Shown here: piece by piece, positions 1 through 8,645 of the stretch | Layout: each line of letters starts with the position of its first letter | How positions within the stretch are numbered: position 1 is the stretch's first letter | Position numbers and translations under genes: made by a program | Source: CAVURS01 sp963834425 | GTDB taxonomy: Bacteria > Actinomycetota > Actinomycetes > Actinomycetales > CAVURS01 | DNA length: 64,000 bases | Assembly: GCA_963834425.1 (NCBI GenBank) | Contig: CAWIBR010000013.1 | Coordinates: 1,364,001-1,428,000, forward strand | Direction: 5' to 3' | The notes under the pieces: model-generated | Database searches by the model: none | What the model saw: the letters and a program-made list of their open reading frames with translations, nothing else | What the model was told of the DNA's origin: nothing

Positions 1-61
1 GTTCCCTTTCGTCTTGCGCTGCTTTGCGCGTCGAGGCCCCCGCCACCGAGATCGCGTCACT

Positions 62-1645
62 CTACCCCGACACTCCGCTCGGCGGCTTCAGGAAGCGGTC
101 CGGGTCGTAGGTGGCCTTGACCTGCTGCAGCCGGGCGTACTGCTGGCCGTGGTAGGTCGCCGGGTTCGCGACATCGGCGCTCGGATAGTTCACATATGCC
201 CCTTGTGTGTCGGATGACGTGCACCTGGCGGGCCGCCGCCACCCAGGCCCCGGCCGCGGCGACATCCGCGGCCGGGTGGCTGACCGGCAGCTTGGCGTAC
301 CACTGCACGGTGAACGGCGCCTGCCGCCAGGGAAACGCGGTCGCGGTGGCGGGGATTCGCGCGACGGCGCCGCCCAGGGGGTCGCAGATGGCGTGCCGCT
401 CGCCGGTCCACGACCCACCGTTGCTGACGGCTGCGACCAAGCGCTCGATCCCGGCCGAGCCCAGCCAGGTCCGGGGCACCGAGCTGCCCGCCACGAACGA
501 CTCTCGGGGGAAGGTGCCGGCCGGCGGCAGGTGGCAGCTGGAGCCGCCGGAGCACCCAGCCAGCGAGAGCACCGTCGCCAGGTGACTGTGCACGGACGAC
601 GACGTGGATCCCGGGGTGACACCGACGTTGGAGACGAGCTGGTCGAGGTCGGTCTGGGGCCGCCGACCACCCAGGGCGATGCCGATGACGATCACCGTGG
701 GCGCCGACCCGGGCACGACGTCCAGGTGCAGGTTGGCCCACACGTTGTCGCCCGCCCGTTGCAGGAATCGTTGCCAACCGGCGATGACCGCGGCCGCGTG
801 AGCCAGGGACCACCGAGCCGACCAACGACCGATATCACCGGTGGCGAACGTCTTGGTCCGCAGGCTGGTGACGATGGCAAAGTCGCCGCCACCACCACCC
901 CGCAGGGCCCAGAAGAGATCCGGATCCCGTGTGCTGTCAACGGTTTTGGTGACTCCGTCCGCGGTCACCACCTGCATCTCGACGATGCCGTCGCAGGTCA
1001 GCCCATGGGCCCGGTCGAAGACACCGAATCCACCGCCCTGGGCCAGGCCAGCCAGTCCGACGGTGGGGCACGTGCCTGCCGCCACGCTGCGGCCGTGAGC
1101 GTCCAGCGCGGTGTAGACGTCGATCAGTTGTGCGCCGCGCCCCGATGGTCGCGGTGGCCGACGCCGCGTCGTAGCTCACTGACCCGATCGCGCGCGTGTC
1201 CACCACGAGCCCCTTGGCGATCGAGGATGCCCCGAGGTAGGAGTGCCCGCCGCCACGCGCCACGAGCGGTACGCCGTGGCGCCGGGCGAAGCTGATGGCC
1301 TCCGCGACGTCGGCAGCGCCGGCGGCCCGCACGACCGCGGCCGGTGTCACCGAGTCCCACCGCGGGTCGTACAGCTCGTGGGCGACGGCGAAGCCCGCCG
1401 AGTCGGGGCGGACCAGCGAACCATCCAGGCCGGCGGCCAGCGCCGCCCAGTCGGCCGCGCTCGGTGGCCGGGTCGAGGCAGCCGTCGTCGAGGCTCCACC
1501 CGCGGGACGACTCGAGCTCGGCGCGGCCGCCGGGTGCGAGCCGCCGCGTGCAGGAGGCCAGCACCCCCGCGGCGGCCCCGAGGCCGGCGACCTGCAGGAG
1601 CTGGCGGCGCGGGAGGCCACCGGCCAGGCGACCCGGCCCACTCAT
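62..1645 (-). CDS. Secreted FAD-binding (BBE-type) oxidoreductase, frame broken three times
   Basis: The pieces together encode a berberine-bridge-like FAD oxidase. The N-terminus (ATG at 1645) has a twin-arginine-like lipoprotein signal, PRRQLLQVAGLGAAAGVLASC. The PCMH FAD domain follows with ARGGGHSYLG, whose His is the usual 8-alpha-histidyl FAD attachment site. Further on is RAHGLTCDG, whose Cys matches the second covalent site of bicovalent flavoenzymes. The BBE C-terminus (YVNYPSAD, then ARLQQVKATYDPDRF) closes the protein. The frame changes near 1500–1530, near 1130–1140 (GGGGCGCGGCGCAC) and near 205, each time by one extra base, so no single frame covers the gene. Substrate unknown; family members oxidise sugars or secondary metabolites. 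It lies 7 nt after ruvX, where many relatives carry mltG. Confidence 0.75.
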
Positions 1646-1652
1646 GGGCCGG

Positions 1653-2120
1653 TCATCCGCCCGGCCCGACCGACTCCCCCGCCGGTCGGCCACTCGCGCG
1701 TTCGGTGTCCAGGGCCAGCTGCAGGATGAGCACGGCCGCAACCTGGTCGACCACCTGACGGCCCTGACGTTCCCGCACCCCCGACCCGCGCAGCGCCTGC
1801 TGGGCGCTCACGGTGGTCAGCCGTTCGTCAACGAGACGCACCGGCACGGGGACGACGAGTGCGGCAACGCGCTCGGCGTAGGCCCTCGCCGCACCGGCCG
1901 CCGGGCCCTCGCGTCCCGAGAGCGAGCGCGGCAAGCCGACCACGACCTCGACCGCCTCCCGCGCGCGGACCAGCTCGAGGAGCGCCTCGAGGTCGGCGCC
2001 GCCCTCGATGTCGCGGGCCAGCGTCGCGACCGGGGTAGCGATCAGACCGCCAGGATCGCTCGCGGCGACACCGACTCGGACGGTGCCGACATCGACCCCG
2101 ATCCGCACGCCGGATCTCAC
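1653..2120 (-). CDS. ruvX: Holliday junction resolvase-like RuvX/YqgF
   Basis: A 155-residue RNase H-fold protein of the YqgF family, which is implicated in Holliday junction resolution and pre-16S rRNA 5' end processing. The first acidic motif is RIGVDVGTVRVGVA near residue 8, the VVVGLPRSLSG strand follows, and VDERLTT and VDQVAAVLIL supply the later acidic residues. Length and motif order match the family. The GTG start at 2120 overlaps the alaS stop as GTGA, so translation is probably coupled to alaS. This alaS–ruvX order is standard in actinobacteria. Confidence 0.93.
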   Translation of the reverse strand: MRSGVRIGVDVGTVRVGVAASDPGGLIATPVATLARDIEGGADLEALLELVRAREAVEVVVGLPRSLSGREGPAAGAARAYAERVAALVVPVPVRLVDERLTTVSAQQALRGSGVRERQGRQVVDQVAAVLILQLALDTERASGRPAGESVGPGG

Positions 2121-4831
2121 GAGCTGCGGGTCACCGCTTGACCGACCGCGTGCTCCAGCCCGGCGAGCGCTTCGTCGACCTTGGTCGAGTCGGTGCCGCC
2201 GCCCTGGGCGATGTCGTCCTTGCCGCCCCCGCCGCCGCCCATCACGCCGGCCCCGATCCGCACCAGGTCATTGGCCTTGACGCCCCAGCGCCGGGCCTCC
2301 TCGTTGGTGGTGACAACCAGCGCCGGCCGCTCGCCGTTGACTCCGGCCAGCGCGACCACCGTCGGCGTGGCATCGCCGAGGCGCCCGCGCACATCGAGAG
2401 CCAACGTGCGCAGGTCATCGGCTCCGACGCCCTCGCCCAGGTTGCGCGTGACCACCCGGACGCCGAAGACGTCCTGAGCCCGATCGACCAGGGCGGCAGC
2501 GTCGGAAAGCACCTGCTGGGTGCGAATAGCGTCGATCTCCTTCTCGGCGTCGCGCAGTCGGCTGACGATGGCGGCGACCCGCTCCGGCAGCTCCTCGCGG
2601 CGGACCTTCAACACCTCGGTCAGCTGCCCGACCAGCGCGTGCTCGCGGGCCAGGAAGTCGTAGGCGTCACTGCCGACGAGGGCCTCGACCCGGCGCACGC
2701 CAGCCCCGATCGAGCTCTCCCCCAACAGCTTGACCAGGCCGAGCTGCCCGGAGCGCTGCGCGTGGGTGCCACCGCAGAGCTCCTTGGCCCAGTCACCGAC
2801 AGAGACGACGCGCACCTCGTCGCCGTACTTCTCGCCGAACAGCGCCATGGCCCCGATCTCACGCGCCTGCGCCTGGGTCATCACCTCGGCGTGCACAGCC
2901 AGGTCTTCCGCGAGCATGGCGTTGACCTCGGCCTCGACGTCAGCCAGGACGCTCGGTGGCACCGCCGACGTCGCCTGGAAGTCGAACCGGAAACGGCCGG
3001 GCGCGTTCTCCGAACCAGCCTGGGTTGCGGTGTCTCCCAACGCTTCTCGGATCGCTTTGTGCACCATGTGGGTCGCCGTGTGCGCGCGGCTGATCGCCTT
3101 GCGACGGTCGATGTCAACGAGAGAGTTGGCCGCGGACCCCACGTCGACCTGACCGGAGAGGACCCGGGCCCGGTGGACGATCAGGCCCTTGAACGGCGTC
3201 TGCACGTCGTCGACCTGCACGACCGCGCCGTTGGCGAGCTCGATCCTTCCGGCGTCAGCCAGCTGGCCACCGCCCTCGGCGTAGAACGGCGTGCGGTCCA
3301 GCACGACCTCGACCTCGTCACCTTCCGAGGCGGAGGGCACCGGCTCGCCGTCGACGAGCAGCGCAGCCACCCGGCCCTCCGAGGCGACCTCGTCGTATCC
3401 GGTGAACGTCACGGGCGTCCCGAGCTCGTCGGCAACGCCGCGGTAGGCCGAGCCGCCGCCGACGCCAGCCTTCTTGGCCCGCGAGTCGGCCTTGGCCCGC
3501 TCGCGCTGCTCGGTCATCAGCCGGCGGAAGCCCTCCTCGTCGACGCCCACGCCCTGCTCGGCGGCCATCTCCAGGGTCAGGTCGATCGGGAAGCCGTAGG
3601 TGTCATGCAGCTGGAACGCCTGATCGCCCGAAATCCGCTGCGCCCCAGTCTTTTTCGTCGTCTGGACGGCGACGTCGAGGATCGTCGTACCGGCCGTGAG
3701 AGTACGACGGAAGGCGTCCTCCTCGGCGTACGCGACCTGGCTGATCCGCGAGAAGTCGCTCGCCAGCTCGGGGTACGACGCCGACATCCGGTCGCGCGAG
3801 ATCGGCAGCAGCTCCGGCAGCACCGGCTCGTCGACCCCGAGCAGCCGCATCGAACGCACCGCGCGGCGGATCAGCCGCCGCACGACGTAGCCACGGGCCT
3901 CGTTGCTCGGCGTGATGCCGTCGCCGATCAGCATCAGCGCGCTGCGCACGTGGTCAGCCACCACCCGCAGCAGCACGTCGTCGCCGTGGTCCGGCCCCTC
4001 GTCGGCGCGATCCCCTGGCTGCCCGCTGTAGCGCTTGCCGGCCATCTCGGCCGCGCGCTCGAGGACCGGATAGACCTCGTCGATCTCGTAGAGGTTGTCG
4101 ACGCCCTGGAGCAGGTAGGCGACCCGCTCCAGGCCCATGCCGGTGTCGATGTTGCGGCTGGGCAACGGGCCGAGGATCGGGAAGTCGTACTTGCCCTCGC
4201 CCGGGCCGCGCTCGTCCTGCATGAAGACGAGATTCCAGATCTCCAGATAGCGGTCCTCGTCCACGATCGGGCCGCCGTCTCGGCCGTGCTCTGGACCCCG
4301 GTCGATGTAGATCTCCGAACACGGACCCGCGGGCCCGGGCTGACCGGTCGACCAGTAGTTGTCGGCCATGCCGCGCCGCTGGATCCGCTCCGGCGGAAGG
4401 CCCGCGACCCGCCGCCAGATCTCGTAGGCCTCGTCGTCGGTCTCGAAGACCGTCGCCCAGACCGTCTCGGGGTCGAAGCCGAGCTTGCCGTGGTCCTGGG
4501 AACCGGTGACCAGGTCCCAGGCGAAGCCGATGGCCTCTTCCTTGAAGTAGTCGCCGAAGGAGAAGTTGCCGTTCATCTGGAAGAAGGTCGCGTGCCGCGT
4601 GGTCTTGCCGACCTCCTCGATGTCGAGGGTCCGGACGCACTTCTGCACGCTGGTCGCCCGCGGCCACGGCGCGGTCTGCTGAGCCGTGAGGTAGGGGATG
4701 AACGGCACCATGCCGGCGACGGTGAAGAGCAGCGTCGGGTCATCCGACACGAGGGACGCACTGGGCACGACCGTGTGGCCGCGCTCCTCGAAGAAGCGCA
4801 GCCAGCGACGGCGGATCTCGGCGGTTTCCAT
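2117..4831 (-). CDS. alaS: Alanyl-tRNA synthetase
   Basis: A 904-residue class II synthetase that charges tRNA-Ala and edits mischarged Ser/Gly. The catalytic domain begins METAEIRRRWLRFFEERGHT, with the motif 2 region RHATFFQMNGNFSFGDYFKEE. The anticodon-proximal helical domain has ARGYVVRRLIRRAVR. The editing domain carries HTATH near residue 583 and CGGTHAQRSG near 684, which bind zinc. The C-Ala domain ends the protein. Full length and uninterrupted over 2.7 kb, in contrast to many neighbours. The ATG shares one base with the stop of the upstream DUF6167 gene. Confidence 0.98.
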   Translation of the reverse strand: METAEIRRRWLRFFEERGHTVVPSASLVSDDPTLLFTVAGMVPFIPYLTAQQTAPWPRATSVQKCVRTLDIEEVGKTTRHATFFQMNGNFSFGDYFKEEAIGFAWDLVTGSQDHGKLGFDPETVWATVFETDDEAYEIWRRVAGLPPERIQRRGMADNYWSTGQPGPAGPCSEIYIDRGPEHGRDGGPIVDEDRYLEIWNLVFMQDERGPGEGKYDFPILGPLPSRNIDTGMGLERVAYLLQGVDNLYEIDEVYPVLERAAEMAGKRYSGQPGDRADEGPDHGDDVLLRVVADHVRSALMLIGDGITPSNEARGYVVRRLIRRAVRSMRLLGVDEPVLPELLPISRDRMSASYPELASDFSRISQVAYAEEDAFRRTLTAGTTILDVAVQTTKKTGAQRISGDQAFQLHDTYGFPIDLTLEMAAEQGVGVDEEGFRRLMTEQRERAKADSRAKKAGVGGGSAYRGVADELGTPVTFTGYDEVASEGRVAALLVDGEPVPSASEGDEVEVVLDRTPFYAEGGGQLADAGRIELANGAVVQVDDVQTPFKGLIVHRARVLSGQVDVGSAANSLVDIDRRKAISRAHTATHMVHKAIREALGDTATQAGSENAPGRFRFDFQATSAVPPSVLADVEAEVNAMLAEDLAVHAEVMTQAQAREIGAMALFGEKYGDEVRVVSVGDWAKELCGGTHAQRSGQLGLVKLLGESSIGAGVRRVEALVGSDAYDFLAREHALVGQLTEVLKVRREELPERVAAIVSRLRDAEKEIDAIRTQQVLSDAAALVDRAQDVFGVRVVTRNLGEGVGADDLRTLALDVRGRLGDATPTVVALAGVNGERPALVVTTNEEARRWGVKANDLVRIGAGVMGGGGGGKDDIAQGGGTDSTKVDEALAGLEHAVGQAVTRSS

Positions 4832-5058
4832 CAGGCGGCGGTCGAGCCGGCGTCCGCTCCGAGCGCGGCCCGCAGCTCGGTCTCGCGCTCGGCCATGCCC
4901 TCGCGCACGGTCGCGGCCAGCTCGCGCAACCCGTCACCGAGGCCCTGGATCGACCGGGCCACGCCCTCGGGCGTGTAGGACTCGGCGGCGCGGGTGACCC
5001 GCCGGACCACCAGGATGCCGACCGTCGCGCCCAGACCCAGCCAGAACAGTCGGCGCAT
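4831..5058 (-). CDS. DUF6167-like small membrane protein
   Basis: A 75-residue protein starting MRRLFWLGLGATVGILVVRR: one N-terminal membrane segment followed by a charged amphipathic helix (ESYTPEGVARSIQGL onwards). It is squeezed between DUF948 and alaS, with TGATG-type one-base overlaps on both sides, so all three genes are in one operon. This short membrane protein at this position is conserved in actinobacteria and is usually labelled DUF6167. Function unknown. Topology suggests a single-pass protein with a cytoplasmic tail. Confidence 0.75.
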   Translation of the reverse strand: MRRLFWLGLGATVGILVVRRVTRAAESYTPEGVARSIQGLGDGLRELAATVREGMAERETELRAALGADAGSTAA

Positions 5059-5432
5059 CAGCGACCACCCCGAGCGCGCTTGGTCGTGCCACGGCCGGAC
5101 ATCGCCTGGCGCACGCCGTAGCTGAAGGCCGCCACCTTGACCAACGGCGAGCCCAGCGTCGCCGCGAACAGCGAGGTCAGGGCCGAGACGTTGGTCGTGA
5201 CCTGCTGCACGTTGGTGGTGATCGCGTCGACCCGGACCAACTGAGCGTTGGTCGTCGCCACCGTGGTGGTCACCTCGGACAGCAACGGGATCGTCTCCGC
5301 GGAGACGCCTTGCACCGTGTGCCGCAGGTCCTCGACGAGGCGGCCCATCTTGAAGATCGGGTAGGCCAGGAAGCCGACCAGGAGCACAAAGGCAAGCGCG
5401 GCGATGAGCCCCGCGACATCGCCAGCAGACAT
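5058..5432 (-). CDS. DUF948 family membrane protein
   Basis: A 124-residue protein with one N-terminal transmembrane helix (GLIAALAFVLLVGFLAYPIF, residues about 8–27). A Thr/Val/Asn-rich helical region predicted to form a coiled coil follows (VTTTVATTNAQLVRV...), and the tail is basic. This is the DUF948 layout. I chose the ATG at 5432 over longer starts because AGGAG sits 8–9 nt upstream and the protein then begins MSAGDVAGLIA. First gene of the DUF948–DUF6167–alaS–ruvX operon. Function unknown; an envelope role is only an inference. Confidence 0.8.
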   Translation of the reverse strand: MSAGDVAGLIAALAFVLLVGFLAYPIFKMGRLVEDLRHTVQGVSAETIPLLSEVTTTVATTNAQLVRVDAITTNVQQVTTNVSALTSLFAATLGSPLVKVAAFSYGVRQAMSGRGTTKRARGGR

Positions 5433-5562
5433 CGGCCACGCTCCTGCCTCGGGCGCCCGCAACGGGCGCTCAGGGGTCGACCGGTCGCAGCACCGCCACC
5501 GGATGGGAAAGGTCGAGGCGACCCTACCTGTCCACGCCCGAGGCCTGCTCAGCGATCCGAAG

Positions 5563-5581
5563 TTAGGTTAGCCTTACCTCA
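5563..5581. promoter_or_regulatory. DtxR/IdeR iron box
   Basis: The 19-bp site reads TTAGGTTAGCCTTACCTCA and agrees at 17 of 19 positions with the DtxR/IdeR consensus (TTAGGTTAGSCTAACCTAA). It ends about 31 nt before the GTG of the DUF2470 gene and lies in the divergent gap opposite the DUF948 operon. By established knowledge, Fe(II)-loaded DtxR/IdeR binds such boxes and represses iron-acquisition genes. Confidence 0.85.
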
Positions 5582-5612
5582 CTATGCGAACAGATACGGC
5601 GGTGCTGGCCAG

Positions 5613-6405
5613 GTGACCCAGCGACCCAGCGCGGCCGAGACGGCGCGCACCCTGCTGGCCGGCCATGGCACGGCCAGTCTGTCGGCGGCCTTCGGCGCTT
5701 CGGCCGTGCCGGTGCTGCACGCCGGGCTGGAGGACGGCGAGGTCGCTCTGCTGGTCGGCCGGCGAGAGCTGGCGGCGATCGGCCTGCCTGACCTGACCGA
5801 ACCGGGTCGGGCCGGCCAGGTGGTGCTGGTCGACATCCGCTCCTATGCGCCGCTGCCCGATCTGACCCTGGCCCGGGCCCAGCTGTGCGCCGCCGGGCAC
5901 GCTCGGCCGGCCGCGCACCCGGAGCGGACGGCCGCCCGCGCAGCGCTGGGCGCGATCTACGGCGACGCGGTCGAGCCCCTCGTCGACGGCCGTCCCGACC
6001 GCGTGATGGTGGTGGTGGACGTCGCCGACTGCGAGCTGCATCTGACCCGAGGGCTGCGTGCGGATCCCGGCCACCGATTACGTCCTCGCTGACGCCGACC
6101 CGCTGGCGTCCGGCGAGGGTGCCGCCCTGGACCGGATCGCGGCCGGGTGCTCAGCCCGGCTGCTCAACCTGGTGCGCGGCCTGCATCCGGTGCAGACCGG
6201 CAATGACGACCTCAGCCACGCGATCGCGGTGCGGCCGGTCGCCCTGGACCGCTACGGGCTGACGGTGCAGTGCTCGCTGCCGGACGGGGACGCCGGTCTC
6301 GGCCGGCTCGCGTTTCCCGCGCCGGTCGACGACGTTGCGGCCGCGGAGCGCGCGATTCGCAGGTTGCTGGACCAGCACGAACGCTGCCGGGCGCGGCGGC
6401 CCTGA
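5613..6405 (+). CDS. DUF2470 (heme utilisation-type) protein, one frame break
   Basis: Both halves match the actinobacterial DUF2470 family, which has a flavin-reductase-like split barrel followed by the DUF2470 domain also found in heme-degrading HugZ proteins. The first half starts with GTG at 5613 (TQRPSAAETARTLLAGHGT) and contains the barrel. The second half has VRPVALDRYGLTVQC and AFPAPVDDVAAAERAIRRLL, the hallmark end of DUF2470. The frame changes by one extra base near 6050–6058, which gives 793 nt in total. The iron box just upstream indicates iron-repressed expression and fits a role in heme or iron use. Direct heme degradation is not shown. Confidence 0.75.
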
Positions 6406-6429
6406 GGACGGCTCGAGCAATCGAGCGGC

Positions 6430-7848
6430 TCAGCTCCGGTCGCCACCCCGGTCGCCGCGCAGGATCTGCCGGATCCGGACCAGCCGAGTCGACAGCTCGC
6501 GCTCCTGGCCCCGGTCGGTCGGCTCGTAGTAGTCGCGTCCGACGATGTCGTCCGGCGCGTACTGCTGGGTCAGCACCCCGAGCTCGTCGTCGTGCGGATA
6601 GCGGTAGCCCTGGCCGTGACCGAGCCGCTGCGCGCCCGCGTAGCCGGACCCCCGCAGGTGCACCGGGACCGCGCCTCCCCGACCCTCGCGGATGTCGGCG
6701 ATCGCCGCGTTGATCCCGCGGTACGCCGCGTTGGACTTGGGCGCCATCGCCAGATGGACGACGGCCTGGGCCAGGACGATCCGCGCCTCGGGCATGCCGA
6801 TCTGGGCCACGGCGTGCATCGCCGCGACGGCGGTCTGGAGGGCCGAGGGGTCGGCCATCCCGACGTCCTCGCTGGCCGCGATGACGATCCGCCGGGCGAC
6901 GAAACGCGGGTCCTCGCCGGCCTCGAGCATCCGGGCCAGGTAATGCAGCGACGCATCGACATCCGACCCACGCATCGACTTGATCAGCGCGCTCGCCACG
7001 TCGTAGTGCTGGTCGCCGGCCCGGTCGTAACGCACCGCCGCCCGGTCCAGCGCCGCCTCCGCGTCGGGAAGGGTGATCGTCACCGGCCGCTCCGCGTCGT
7101 CACCCGCGCGCTCCAGGGCGGCGCCCGCGGCCGCTTCCAGCGCCGTCAGGGCTCGGCGCGCGTCACCTCCCGCCGTACGGATGAGATGGTCCATGGCCGG
7201 GTCGTCCAGGACCACCTCGCCGCCCAGGCCGTGCTCATCGGATGCACTGCGCTGCAACAGGTTTCGGATGTCGTCGTCCTCGAGCGAGCGCAGCGAGAGG
7301 AGCAGTGAGCGGGACAGCAGCGGCGCGACGATGCTGAACGATGGGTTCTCGGTTGTCGCCGCCACCAGGACGATCCAGCGGTTCTCGACGCCGGGGAGCA
7401 GCGCGTCCTGCTGGGCCTTGGTGAAGCGGTGGATCTCGTCCAGGAAGAGCACGGTCTCGCGATGGTGCAGGTCGCGGGCGACCCGCGCCTCGTCCATCAC
7501 CCGCCGCACGTCCTTGACGCCGGCGGTCACGGCGGACAGCTCGGTGAACGAGCGGCCGGTGGCCCGCGCGACCAGGTGGGCGAGCGTGGTCTTGCCGGTG
7601 CCCGGCGGCCCCCAGAGGATCACCGATGCGGCGCCGGCCCGGCCGCCGGCGCCCTCGACCAGCCGCCTCAGCGGTGCGCCTTCGGCGAGCAGATGCTGCT
7701 GGCCGACGACCTCCTCGAGGCTGCGCGGGCGCATCCGCACCGCGAGCGGCGCGCGGGGACGACTGCTGCCGGGCTCGTCGCTGTCCTCGGCGAAACCGCC
7801 TGCGCCGCCGAACGGGTCGTCGGCCTCGGTGGAGAACAGGTCCGGCAC
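6430..7848 (-). CDS. rarA: Replication-associated recombination protein RarA/MgsA
   Basis: A 472-residue AAA+ ATPase of the RarA/MgsA/WRNIP1 family, which acts at stalled replication forks. Visible features: RPRSLEEVVGQQHLL (family signature near 41–55), Walker A GPPGTGKTT at 80–88, Walker B FLDEIHRF, sensor residues around ATTENPSFSI, and the C-terminal tetramerisation domain (YPHDDELGVLTQQYAPDD). Length is normal and the frame is intact. A histidine phosphatase gene ends 9 nt upstream and is probably co-transcribed. Confidence 0.95.
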   Translation of the reverse strand: MPDLFSTEADDPFGGAGGFAEDSDEPGSSRPRAPLAVRMRPRSLEEVVGQQHLLAEGAPLRRLVEGAGGRAGAASVILWGPPGTGKTTLAHLVARATGRSFTELSAVTAGVKDVRRVMDEARVARDLHHRETVLFLDEIHRFTKAQQDALLPGVENRWIVLVAATTENPSFSIVAPLLSRSLLLSLRSLEDDDIRNLLQRSASDEHGLGGEVVLDDPAMDHLIRTAGGDARRALTALEAAAGAALERAGDDAERPVTITLPDAEAALDRAAVRYDRAGDQHYDVASALIKSMRGSDVDASLHYLARMLEAGEDPRFVARRIVIAASEDVGMADPSALQTAVAAMHAVAQIGMPEARIVLAQAVVHLAMAPKSNAAYRGINAAIADIREGRGGAVPVHLRGSGYAGAQRLGHGQGYRYPHDDELGVLTQQYAPDDIVGRDYYEPTDRGQERELSTRLVRIRQILRGDRGGDRS

Positions 7849-7857
7849 GAGCGCAGG

Positions 7858-8505
7858 CTATCCGTCGCGAACGACAGCCAGGCCCTGCCGGTTCCAGGCC
7901 AGGATGGCGGCCGACCCGTGATCCGTGCCGAGCACGCTGACCGATCCGGCACCCGAGGACCAGCTGGGCGCCCAGATCGGGCGGTCGCTGCAGCCACACG
8001 GTGGTCAAGATCCGCAGCAGGTGGCCGTGACTGACCACGGCGACGTCCCCGGTCTCCAGGACCGGTCGCACCTGCGCCAGCACCCGCCCGGCCCGGGCCG
8101 CAACCTCCTCGATGGTCTCCCCCGGCGTCGACCCCGGCCCCGTGCCGGGCGGCACGCCGTCGGCGAAGAGCTGCCAGCCCGGTCGCCCCTGCTCGTGGAT
8201 CTCGGCCGTGGTGAGGCCCTCGTATCCGCCGTAGTCCCATTCCAGGAGGTCCGGGGCGATCTGGGCGCCGGTCAGGCCGGCCAGGTCCGCCGTCCGCCGG
8301 GCTCGCTGCAGGGGGCTGGTCAGCACCAGGGCGAAGTCGTGCCCGGCCAGCAGCTCGCCAGCGGCCCGGGCCTCCTCCTCGCCGTACTCGGTGAGGGGGA
8401 CGTCGGTGCGTCCGGTGTGGCGGCCGATCTTGGACCACGCCGTCTCGCCGTGCCGCAGGAGGACCAGCTCGCCAGGTCGAGAAGGTCGGACTCAGGTCGG
8501 GGCAT
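7858..8505 (-). CDS. Histidine phosphatase family protein, frame broken
   Basis: A phosphoglycerate-mutase-like phosphatase. Translation of the region gives ELVLLRHGETAWSKIGRHTG with the catalytic RHG. LTSPLQRARRTADLAG, then LEWDYGGYEGLTTAEI with the acidic catalytic loop, and VVSHGHLLRIL with the second His follow. The last part (SVSVLGTDHGSAAILAWN) is only read after skipping one G in the CTCGGGTGCC context near 7953. The proposed ATG at 8505 (MPRPESDLLDL) is in a different frame from RHGE, so the exact start is unsure. Substrate unknown. It probably forms a two-gene unit with rarA. Confidence 0.75.
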
Positions 8506-8645
8506 AGGTGGGGCCACGAAGACAGCGTGGCAGGCCGTCGACGACCCGCTCCGCTCGGCTTCGCCGGCTCCGTCGCCGGGTCGTCCGGCCGGTACGCTGG
8601 CCCCTTCGCCCGCCCATCAGAACGCCCCCGCCAAAGGAAGCCCAG

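Noticed and set aside
2138..4978. 946-residue open frame on the plus strand opposite alaS
   Set aside because: Antisense shadow of a GC-rich gene; composition is low-complexity His/Arg/Asp-rich with no domain, while the other strand is complete alaS.
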